Source: Euperipatoides rowelli (taxonomy: Eukaryota > Onychophora > Udeonychophora > Euonychophora > Peripatopsidae). From it: a stretch of DNA of 10,454 nucleotides. A program made the position numbers and the translations under genes. Where the stretch lies: the NCBI GenBank assembly GCA_003024985.2, contig PXIH01S0029689.1, one strand, 5' to 3'. Every line of letters starts with the position of its first letter. The stretch's first letter is position 1. This document shows positions 1 through 6,203 of this stretch, in pieces. The notes below the pieces were generated by a model. That model saw nothing but the letters and a program-made list of their open reading frames with translations, had not been told where the DNA came from and did no database searches.

Positions 1-59
1 GGAACAGCTAACTAAAGATACTAGAAAACTTTTAGTTTCACTAAACATTATTCAGCATC

Positions 60-362
60 AAAATTATTATTTGTGAAATATGCGGTGGAGAGTTTTCAAA
101 CCACAGAAATTTAATTAAACATCAAGCCTAACATCAAAATAAAAAGTTTAAATGTACCTACTGTGAAAAATCTTTCCCAAGAAACAGTAATCTAAGACAA
201 CATGAAATTATACATAAGCCAGTTCAGGATGTTACAAATATTGAATGTTCATATTGTGATAAAATCTTTTTCAAGAAAAAGCAATCTGAAACATCATGAA
301 GATTTACACAAGAGAGTGGAAGAGAGCTTCAGCTGTGAAAAATGAAAACATAAGTTTAAAAA
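60..362 (+). pseudogene. C2H2 zinc-finger module, copy 1, of the polymerase relic
   Basis: The 5' part of the polymerase relic encodes degenerate C2H2 fingers. The first has Cys codons at 72 and 81 and His codons at 120 and 132, with a stop at 129 inside the His pair. The second is perfect in spacing: Cys at 153 and 162, His at 201 and 213 (C-x2-C-x12-H-x3-H). The third has Cys at 246 and 255 and His at 295 and 307, but the Cys-to-His distance is 40 bases instead of 39, so one base was inserted near 278. A fourth keeps its first Cys (334), while its second Cys position is a TGA stop (343). Such fingers would be expected to bind nucleic acid. They may tether the polymerase or belong to a fused upstream ORF. 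Bases 1-59 contain stops in several frames and only hint at another ruined finger. Confidence 0.75.
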
Positions 363-680
363 GAAAGTAAACTTTTTGTTTCACACGATTAGTAACACAT
401 GCAAAAAACATAAAGACATCACACAATCAATAGAAGCATCAAGCCCAAAATCAAAATAAAAAGTTTAAACGCACATACTGTGAAAAATCTTTTGCAAGAA
501 ACACCAATCTAAGATGGCATGAAATGGCACACAAACCACTTGACGATGTTACAAATATTAAGTGCTCATAATTATTGAGAGAAGCGGTTTTCAAGAAAAG
601 ATAATCTGAAACAACATGAAGAGTTACAAAAGAGGATGGAAGAGAGCTTCAGGTGTGAAAAATGTAAATGTAAGTTTAAG
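120..680 (+). repeat. Tandem duplication of about 240 bp (zinc-finger module), period about 318 bp
   Basis: Copy 1 is 120-360 and copy 2 is 437-680. The shared landmarks are catcaagcc, a run reading caaaataaaaagttta, gatgttacaaatatt, and gaagagagcttcag near each end. The offset grows from 317 to 320 bases because of small indels. The sequence just upstream of copy 1 does not match the sequence just upstream of copy 2, so the duplicated unit is the finger block itself. Confidence 0.85.
437..680 (+). pseudogene. C2H2 zinc-finger module, copy 2, of the polymerase relic
   Basis: This stretch repeats 120-360 at an offset of 317-320 bases with high similarity throughout, so the finger module was duplicated in tandem. 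The copy has lost different ligands from copy 1. The first Cys of its leading finger is CGC (Arg) at 470, while the second Cys (479) and both His (518, 530) remain. The next finger keeps Cys at 563 but has a stop at 569 and lacks its last His. The final finger keeps both Cys (654, 663), where copy 1 has a stop at the second. The roughly 76 bases between the copies (361-436) carry the His side of the last copy 1 finger and a spacer. Independent damage to the two copies implies that decay followed the duplication. Confidence 0.72.
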
Positions 681-702
681 CATATTAAAATAATTTGAAG
701 AG

Positions 703-1206
703 TTTCAGAAAAACGGAAGTGGGTGGTTTTAGAAGCAGTGCTATTTCTTGAAATTAAAATTTCAAAATATAGAACCTTAGATGCAACAAGATATATACCA
801 CTACCTAAAAAATTATTGTTGAGTCATGCAATTATAAATATAAAGAACCNNGATAAAAAATGTTTCCTATGGTCAGTACTTGCAGCTCTACATCCAAAAG
901 CACAAGATGCTCTATGTGTTTCCAAATATAAAGAATTTAAAATTGAGCTGAATATAAAATATCTTCATTTTCCATTCCCATTATCTCAAATATCAAAATT
1001 TGAAAAGTTGAATAACATCTCGATTAATGTATATGGATATGAAAAACAAATATTTCCACTTCATATTACCAAACTAAAATGTGACAACCATATAGTTTTA
1101 TTATTATCAAAATAATCATTACTGCTACATTAAATCTCTTAGCTGGCTTTTAAGCTCACTTACAAAACATAATGGAGAAGCATTTTATTGTGTATATTGT
1201 CTATAT
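703..1206 (+). pseudogene. Conserved N-terminal domain of the polymerase relic
   Basis: After the fingers comes the N-terminal domain found in Polinton-type polymerases of invertebrates. Recognisable stretches are YIPLPKKL, then after the NN at 849-850 the block KCFLWSVLAALHP, then FEKLNNISINVYGYE and a hydrophobic end at 1112. The gene then shifts from the 723 frame into the 1114 frame, where NHYCYIKSLSWLL and a C-x2-C pair (FYCVYC, about 1186-1200) follow before a TGA at 1207. The C-x2-C pair, with later His and Cys in a third frame (about 1232-1265), looks like another zinc-binding element. The role of this domain is not known to me. The Cys-containing KCFLW block resembles the start of papain-like folds, but I cannot confirm that. 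The frame from 723 begins with GTG and is not a real start. Confidence 0.7.
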
Positions 1207-1269
1207 TGATTTTACATGAAAAACTTTAGATGAGCATATTAAACATGCCAAGAACACGGAGTACAAAAA

Positions 1270-1916
1270 ATTACATTACCTAAGGATGAAGATAAATGGA
1301 TGAAGTTTTCAAATTATCATTTTCAACTTAAGGTTCAATATGTTATTTATGTGGATTTTGAAACATTCAATGTTAAAACCGATACATGCCAACCTAGTAT
1401 GAAACATCCTTTATGATCCAGAAAACTCATCATGAGCCCTCAGGATTTTGTTATGTTGTAGTAGGACCAGATGGAAAAAGTCAGAAACCAGTAGTATATA
1501 GAGGCCTGAATGTTGTACACAAATTTATAACCAGTTTGTTAGAAGAAGAAAAAAATATTCTAGCAAGAAAAATAAATATACCTATGGAGTTTACTCCCAA
1601 AGATGAAGAAAAATATAAAGCTACTACACAATGCCATATTTGTGAAAAGCTGCCGCTAAATGATAAATTTAGAGATCACGATCACATGAATGGTCAGTTC
1701 CGAGGTGCAGCACATAACACATGCAAAATAAATTTCCAATATACCAATAAAGTTCCAGTAGTTTTTCACAACTTCAAAGGATTCGATATCCAACTTATCA
1801 TGCAAGGAATTGGAAAATTTAAAAATAAAAAAATCACTGTGATGCCCAACAACATGGAAAATATATTTCCTTCTCAATGGGTAACCAAAATTTTATTGAC
1901 TCCTTCCAGTTCATGA
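1270..1916 (+). pseudogene. Exonuclease ExoI and ExoII region with an endonuclease VII-like insert
   Basis: ExoI is VDFETF at 1351-1368, with the metal-binding Asp codon at 1354 and Glu at 1360. It is read in one frame until TGA at 1414, and a second frame takes over from 1413 to about 1870. That frame carries HEPSGFCYVV and then a Cys/His cluster: C-x2-C at 1632 and 1641, RDHDH at 1671-1685 and RGAAHNTC at 1701-1724. This resembles a phage T4 endonuclease VII-type (HNH-like) zinc fold. ExoII follows as HNFKGFD, with Asn at 1770 and Asp at 1785. A frameshift near 1870 ends the usable frame, and the residues from about 1872 to 1916 are out of frame and meaningless. In a working enzyme this part would proofread and might cut branched DNA. 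All visible catalytic and ligand residues are still present. Confidence 0.8.
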
Positions 1917-2391
1917 ACACCTCACTAGACAAACTTGTCAGTAATTTACCTGAAGAGGATTTTTATATTTCAAAAACCGACATACCTGAAGAGAAGGTAC
2001 ATTTGCTATTGAGAAAAGGTGTTTTCCCTTATATATGGATGGAGCTGGCAAATTTAGTGAAACATACCCTTCTACCTAAAGAAGCGTTCACAAATGATTT
2101 GACTGGTGAAAAGGTATCTGTGAAACAGACTACCTTCATGGCCAAAATGTATGGTCTACTTTTACTCTCCAACATTTCAGGGTATATTATTTATATATGC
2201 AGAGTGATGTCTTCCTTCTCACAGATGTGTTTGGGAATTATCATAAAATGTGTTTGAACTTTTATAAAATTGATCCATGTCATACTTATACAGCACCAGG
2301 GTTGGGTTGGCACACCTGTTTAAAAATGACAGGGGTAGAACTTTTAACAGATGTGGATATGTACTTGTTTATAGAGAGAGGTAGGCTATAA
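1877..2391 (+). pseudogene. ExoII-ExoIII linker, ExoIII and protein-priming region
   Basis: The stretch from 1877 encodes FIDSFQFMNTSLDKLV and goes on to LPKEAFTNDLTGE, as expected between ExoII and ExoIII in this family. Near 2130 the meaningful frame changes. In the new frame a Yx3D ExoIII motif (YMQSD) has Tyr at 2194 and Asp at 2206, followed by FLLTDVF. Then come YTAPGLGWH (about 2287-2313) and KMTGVELLTDVDMYLF, ending at a TAA at 2389. The region after ExoIII is where protein-primed family B enzymes carry the TPR1 insertion that contacts the terminal protein, but I cannot map its borders by eye. The residues encoded between about 2140 and 2257 in the older frame are out of register and should not be read as protein. 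Confidence 0.78.
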
Positions 2392-2697
2392 GAGGAGGAA
2401 TATCAATGGTCACAAACAGATATTGGGAAGCAAATAATAAATACATGGAAAATTATAACCCTGCCGTACCCTCTAAATACCTAACATACCTAAATGGCAA
2501 CAACCTTTATGGATGGGCCATGATTAAAAAATACCAATATGAGGGTTTAAGTGGCTTACAGAAAGTGAAATCGAGTGCTTAGATGTTACAACTATCGATG
2601 AAGAGTCAGATACTGGATATATGTTTGAAGTAGACTTAGAGTATCCACGGCACCTACACGATTCCCACAATGACAACCCACTAGCACCAGAAAAATG
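2385..2697 (+). pseudogene. RGGIS motif and polymerase motif A region (catalytic Asp replaced)
   Basis: This stretch is missed if only long ORFs are considered. Read from 2385 it gives IRGGISM (the region matching the YxGG motif of protein-primed enzymes), then [10 protein letters not shown] and [11 protein letters not shown] at 2490-2522. The last is polymerase motif A. Family members have Asp where this copy has Asn (AAT at 2493-2495). That residue binds catalytic metal, so even a frame-corrected product would be expected to lack polymerase activity. Another frame change near 2543 leads to a second open stretch containing GYMFEVDLEYP, ending at a TGA (2696-2698) that overlaps the ATG of the next segment. 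Frames alternate every 150-300 bases here, which is typical of neutral decay. Confidence 0.8.
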
Positions 2698-3183
2698 AAA
2701 ATTAATAAAGAAATGCCTCCTTATGTGAAAAACCTAATCACAACCAACTCAAACTTTATCAATATGGTAGAATCGACGAAGCTAGTACTTTATGATTATG
2801 ATAAGAAAAACTATGTTGTACAAAGCACCAATTTAAAAATGTATTTGAAGTATGGTTTAAAACTGCTTCATGTACATAAAGGTATTTCCTTTATACAAGA
2901 AGCATGGTTTCAACTATATATAAACTTCAACACCGCGCAGAGGGTGAAAGNTAAAAATGCATTTGAAAAAGATAATTTTAAATTACTCAACAATGCAGTT
3001 TTTGGTAAGACAATGGAGAATTTAAGAAATAGAATTAATGTTAAGCTCATCACAGGTACAAAAAGGCTATGTAAGCTCATCACTTCTCCAGCATTTAAAA
3101 CATTTCAAATATTTAAGGAAGACTTAAAGTTGAATCGCCCTCTTTATGCAGGGTTTACCATTCTAGAGTTAAGTAAACTTTAA
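2695..3183 (+). pseudogene. Polymerase palm and fingers segment with motif B
   Basis: This is one of the longest uninterrupted pieces, about 162 codons. It contains PPYVKNLI, YVVQSTNLKMYLKYG and motif B as KLLNNAVFGKTMEN, with the conserved Lys codon at 2980 and Asn at 2992, which contact the incoming nucleotide in family B enzymes. An N at 2951 hides one codon just upstream of motif B. The segment between motifs A and B is where TPR2, the insertion that gives strand displacement and processivity in protein-primed polymerases, would sit. A stretch near 3050-3090 contains a short internal repeat (gctcatcac at 3041 and 3076) that adds residues in place of the usual spacing. The frame ends at TAA 3181-3183, where meaningful coding moves to the next frame. 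Confidence 0.82.
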
Positions 3184-3353
3184 TGTATGACTTTCATTAC
3201 GATTATATTAAACCCAAGTATGGAGACCTGGCTAAACTGTTATTCACAGATACAGATTCTCTAGCCTATGAAATTCAAACTGATGACTTTTCTGAAGACA
3301 TGACTGAAAATCCTGAGTTGTTTGACACTTCAGATTATCCTCAGAACCAATAA
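3183..3353 (+). pseudogene. Polymerase motif C segment (DTDS)
   Basis: Beginning at the ATG overlapping the previous stop, this short frame encodes MYDFHYDYIKPKYG, then motif C as TDTDS (Asp codons at 3249 and 3255) and LAYEIQTDDF, ending at TAA 3351. The DTD pair is the second half of the catalytic metal site in family B polymerases and is intact here. The piece is only 56 codons long, so long-ORF methods miss it, but it holds the most diagnostic motif of the gene. Codon use and AT content match its neighbours. Confidence 0.85.
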
Positions 3354-3702
3354 AAAAGTTATAGGCAAATTTAAAGATGAAATGAACTCAAGGATTATTA
3401 AAGAGTTCATAGGACTCCGCTCTAAAATGTATAGTTTTATAGCAGATAACATAGAGAAGAAAACGGCAAAAGGCATTTCAAAATATGCGGTAAAGAAAAA
3501 GTTGAAACATCAAGACTATGAAGACTGTCTATTTCAAAAATTATATTACAGAACTGATATGACATTTATTAGACAAACTCACCACCAGTTGCATATGGAG
3601 TATGTAAATAAAATCAACTTATCTCCATATGATGATAAGAGATACATCCTTAACAATGGTTCTGACAGCTTTGCTTATGGACACTATAGAACTATAGAAT
3701 GA
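3343..3702 (+). pseudogene. Polymerase thumb and C-terminus with KxY motif
   Basis: From about 3346 the frame encodes NKKVIGKFKDEM, then the KxY motif as LRSKMYSF (Lys codon at 3424, Tyr at 3430), a basic helix-rich stretch with AVKKKLKHQDY, and an end of LSPYDDKRYIL and AYGHY just before the TGA at 3700-3702. The end matches the natural C-terminus of this polymerase family, so the gene is complete on its 3' side. The first residues of the open frame, from the ATG at 3322, are out of register and not part of the protein. The KxY motif helps stabilise the primer end in family B enzymes. Confidence 0.82.
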
Positions 3703-3748
3703 ATCAAGAAGAGCTTTACTTGTATTTATTTAATTATTATAGAACTTC

Positions 3749-3754
3749 AATAAA
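3749..3754 (+). promoter_or_regulatory. Possible poly(A) signal AATAAA after the polymerase relic
   Basis: AATAAA lies 47 bases after the stop codon of the relic, a position fit for a 3' end signal. In DNA this AT-rich the hexamer is common by chance (several more occur in the window), so the support is positional only. Confidence 0.3.
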
Positions 3755-3936
3755 AAATTTTTATAATTAATTTATGTGTTTATCTTGAGCAAATTTTATA
3801 GTTAAAATATTTAAGCGCCTATAAAAAATACACATTCACATACATAGATAAAAACATTTGCAAGACTAAAAATAATTTTAGTGGTTAAACATCTTTCAGA
3901 ATTCTTTTATTTACAATCAAACAACTGCACCTAATT

Positions 3937-4115
3937 TTTTTAAAAAAAATACAACTAAAAAGAATAAAAAAGGTACAACTAAAAAAAAATACAAGCAAAA
4001 AAAGTATAAGTAAAAAACTACAAGTGAAAAAAATTAAGTAAAAAATTATAAGGAAAAAAAGTAAATAAAAAAAAAGCACAACTTAAAAAAGTACAACAAA
4101 AAAAAGCAAAAATAA
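3937..4115. repeat. A-rich degenerate minisatellite (tacaact/agtaaaaaa units)
   Basis: About twelve irregular units of 12-17 bases alternate a run of 5-9 A with a short core such as tacaact, tacaagc, tataagt, tacaagt or gcacaact. The + strand is almost free of G and T runs, a strong strand bias. A similar core plus A-run (gtacaagtaaaaataaat at about 4308) opens the second unit of the tandem array that follows, so this minisatellite may be an expansion of that end. The long Phe/Leu-rich reading frame on the minus strand here is only the complement of the A-runs. Confidence 0.7.
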
Positions 4116-4591
4116 ATGCAAAGTAAAATGATTTTATACTATACTAACACATAAAATCAACTAAGTTATATTAAGCCTCAAGGCCCCCACTATAGCAACA
4201 CAAAAAGATAATGTATAGAAAGATATGATTTTAATCCTATTGCATTATGAGTAATATTTATATGACACACTTTTCAAGAGATTAACTTTATGTTTCTTAA
4301 AGGTAAAGTACAAGTAAAAATAAATATAAAATAAAATGATTATATTATAGTACACTAACATAAAATCATCTAAGTTATATTTAATTATATTCAACCTCAA
4401 GATTCCCACTATAGCAGCACAAAAATATAATGTATACAAATATATGATTTTAATCCTAATGTATTATAAGCAATAATTATATAGAACAGATTTTTCAAGA
4501 GGGTTAACTTTATGTTTCTTAAAGGCAAGCGTAAGCAAAAATAAATGCAAAGTAAAATGATTATATAGTACCCTAACACATAAAATCAACT
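4106..4591. repeat. Tandem array of about 208-221 bp units, 2.3 copies
   Basis: Units start at about 4106, 4314 and 4535, each opening with a variant of gcaaaaataaatgcaaagta followed by aaaatgat. Shared internal marks are ataaaatca, cccactatagca, tatgattttaatcct, ttttcaagag and ttaactttatgtttcttaaa. The third copy stops at about 4591 after ataaaatcaact. No coding potential is visible. The array lies directly upstream of a G-quadruplex motif and a Helitron-like end, so it may be the internal tandem repeat of that element. Confidence 0.8.
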
Positions 4592-4645
4592 GGTAGTGTT
4601 TAGCATACTTCCCAACATAACACAAACACAATAAGGATTTTTTTT

Positions 4646-4671
4646 GGGTGGGAGGGGTGGGTGGGTAGGGG
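4646..4671 (+). other. G-quadruplex motif (six G-runs)
   Basis: Six runs of 3-4 G are separated by single bases or TA, directly after a run of eight T. Loops of one base favour a very stable parallel quadruplex. It is an isolated island in DNA that is otherwise very poor in G, so it is unlikely to be chance composition. Confidence 0.75.
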
Positions 4672-4689
4672 AATGATTGACAATGGACA

Positions 4690-4718
4690 CCTGGGCAACG
4701 CCGGGTACTATAGCTAGT
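4690..4718 (+). mobile_element. Helitron-like 3' terminus (hairpin plus CTAG before T)
   Basis: The stretch has a GC-rich imperfect hairpin (cctgggc / gccgggt around aac) followed after about 9 bases by CTAG at 4714-4717 and then T. Helitron 3' ends have a short hairpin about 10 bases before CTRR, and insertion is between A and T. The wording gggcaacgccgggtact is, from memory, shared by many invertebrate Helitron ends. The matching 5' end (TC after A) could not be found by eye, so the element's length is unknown. It may include the tandem array to the left. Confidence 0.6.
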
Positions 4719-4930
4719 AATACATATTTAATAACCATAACTAAACACATGATGATTAAGAAACAATCTATTTTTAATATAACCATTCCTATTCAAACCA
4801 TGACATTTGTTGCTAGTCTGAATATCAACGATGTAAATAATTGTAAATGAAAGTTTAATGGGTCTTTGGAAGATAATTGTCATTTGATTTACTAAAAATT
4901 TAAATTAACTGGCTCAAGCATAATAAAATC

Positions 4931-5264
4931 ATTAATGCCATGTTCAACTTTATCAATTTAGTCTTATTTTGCCAAAATAAATGTTTGTTTAATTCATCAA
5001 ATTTTCTTATTTCATTTAAAAAGATGTGAAAATCTAAGTTTTATACAATGTTTATAAGTTAAGAGAAGGCCAAATACATCATTTTAAACAGAAATCCAAG
5101 CAAACACCAGTTGTTTGCTTTCATTTCTGTTTAAGATGATGTAATAGATGACATGTTTGTTCTTTAACATTAATTTATAAAACTTAAATGAGATAAGAAA
5201 ATTGGATGAAATGAACATACATTTTTTTGCCAAAATAAAACTTATTGAAAAATGGACAATAGCC
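4931..5264. repeat. Long imperfect inverted repeat (foldback element), about 330 bp
   Basis: Two arms meet at a 7-base loop (5106-5112). The innermost roughly 30 bases (5076-5105 and 5113-5142) pair with only about three mismatches, from gcaaac/gtttgc out to acatcat/atgatgt. Further out, gtcttattttgcc (4961-4973) pairs with gccaaaataaaac (5229-5241), and aaattttcttatttcattta pairs with the matching stretch near 5185-5210. Similarity fades beyond about 4931 and 5264. No coding capacity is seen. This is most like a palindromic MITE or foldback element. A transcript would make a long hairpin that small-RNA pathways could process. Confidence 0.75.
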
Positions 5265-5308
5265 TTTTATAATACACTTTAAATACTGGTGGAGATTGAC
5301 TTGATGTA

Positions 5309-5368
5309 TTTAAACTATAAAATTTGGAGTTTTCCAAATGTAGAAGTTAGTTTAATGTATAGTTTAAA
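5309..5368. repeat. Nested inverted repeat
   Basis: tttaaactata (5309-5319) is the exact reverse complement of tatagtttaaa (5358-5368). Inside lies a second perfect pair, atttgg (5322-5327) and ccaaat (5334-5339), around agtttt. It may be the end of the neighbouring foldback element or a separate small palindrome. Confidence 0.6.
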
Positions 5369-5369
5369 T

Positions 5370-5696
5370 GTTATTTAAAGCTTGTTGTTAAAGACAAATA
5401 AATTTTAAAATACTTTTCATCTTGTTTTCTGATAATTAAAGAATAAATGACAGACATCTTTTCAATTAAAAAATAATAACAATGACAAAAGTAAATTTCT
5501 TAAGTGCAACGTGTTAAACAGTTTTTTGTCCTGATCAAGCTAAGTATTTTATAACTCTTCAGAAAAGTAAATAATGTCTTCAGCCAATCAGTTTCATTAA
5601 GATTAGGGCACGAAGAAAATAAAAAATTGATTAGTACTAGTAGGTTTTCTTAGGTCTACTTTTTGATGTCCTTGTGCAACTTTGTGTACAGTATTG
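5370..5696. other. No gene seen
   Basis: AT-rich sequence without a credible coding frame on either strand. No RNA gene or clear repeat was recognised. Confidence 0.6.
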
Positions 5697-5895
5697 GGTT
5701 TTATTTTATTTTGTTCTTTGGAGGTACAAATCAAAATGTGATGGTGGCCATGTCAGGCCTGTGACTGGGAGGAGGGAGTATCCTCCCATGTGAAACTTTT
5801 TGGTAGAGTATAGTGGTTTTATTTTCCTTTGGAGGTACTGAATCAGACAACAGAAGGTGGCCAAGTTAGACCCATGACAGGCAGGGGGTACACAA
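5697..5895. repeat. Imperfect direct duplication, period about 111-118 bp
   Basis: ggttttatttt ... tttggaggtac ... gtggcca occurs at 5697, 5717 and 5744, and again at 5815, 5828 and 5857. Both copies continue into a G-rich tail (gactgggaggaggg and gacaggcaggggg). A third gtggccatgtt at 6025 may be a worn remnant. The first copy also holds a small hairpin, gggagga (5767-5773) with tcctccc (5781-5787). A minus-strand open frame of about 108 codons spans this stretch but looks like a by-product of the repeat. Confidence 0.6.
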
Positions 5896-6203
5896 TAGAA
5901 ACACCAAAATAACAATCTCTTGTATCTTATCTCCTGATTATCCAATTTCAATTTTTTTTTATTCTTATCCAAATTCAATTTTCTTTTGAATAAAGATATA
6001 TAAATTAGGGGAAGTGTGGTTAAAGTGGCCATGTTGGGTTAATCAACCATATGTTTAACAACTTGATTTGTGCTGCAGCCTGGTGGAAATGCACCTATGA
6101 ATGCTGAACTACTACTTCAAAGAAACCATACCGTCTCACAGTGACAAAAAAATCCAAGACATAACATGGATGCTTGTAGCAGTCTGACAATAATATCAAA
6201 TAA

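Larger units (their letters stand above)
60..3702 (+). pseudogene. Decayed protein-primed family B DNA polymerase, Polinton/Maverick (adintovirus-like) type
   Basis: This is the relic of one long gene for the replicative polymerase of a Polinton/Maverick-class element. In intact relatives the enzyme copies linear element DNA from a protein primer and proofreads with a 3'-5' exonuclease. The order seen is zinc fingers, conserved N-terminal domain, ExoI, endonuclease VII-like domain, ExoII, ExoIII, then polymerase motifs A, B, C and KxY, ending in a stop at 3700-3702. Reading changes frame near 278, 725-755, 1113, 1232-1268, 1413, 1870, 2130, 2386, 2543, 2694, 3180 and 3346. In-frame stops lie at 129, 343, 569, 1207 and 1414. 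No intron boundary explains these breaks. The polymerase part alone spans about 1000 codons, close to full length for the family, so this is an in-place decayed copy rather than a fragment. The 5' limit is uncertain because the window edge is near. Family recognition is from motifs without a database search. Low-quality assembly could account for some breaks but not all of the substitutions. Confidence 0.88.

Noticed and set aside
1656-1877. Minus-strand frame of about 73 codons
   Set aside because: It is antisense to the endonuclease VII-like and ExoII part of the polymerase relic.
60-3702. Multi-exon active gene
   Set aside because: Frame changes do not coincide with GT/AG pairs enclosing removable sequence. 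Stops sit inside motifs and a catalytic residue is replaced.
3885-4079. Minus-strand frame rich in Phe, Leu and Ile
   Set aside because: It is the complement of the A-rich minisatellite. The hydrophobic residues come only from T-runs.
3937-4591. CRISPR array
   Set aside because: The repeats are contiguous and degenerate, without unique spacers of even length, and the context is eukaryotic.
4245-4786. Two short minus-strand frames
   Set aside because: They lie in the tandem array and G-run block. The proline-rich run is the complement of the G-quadruplex motif.
3703-4930. Polinton terminal inverted repeat after the polymerase
   Set aside because: No partner copy lies within the window and no target duplication could be identified. 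It needs the upstream flank.
5706-6032. Minus-strand frame of about 108 codons
   Set aside because: It covers the imperfect duplication, shows no recognisable domain, and its repeated wording follows the DNA repeat.
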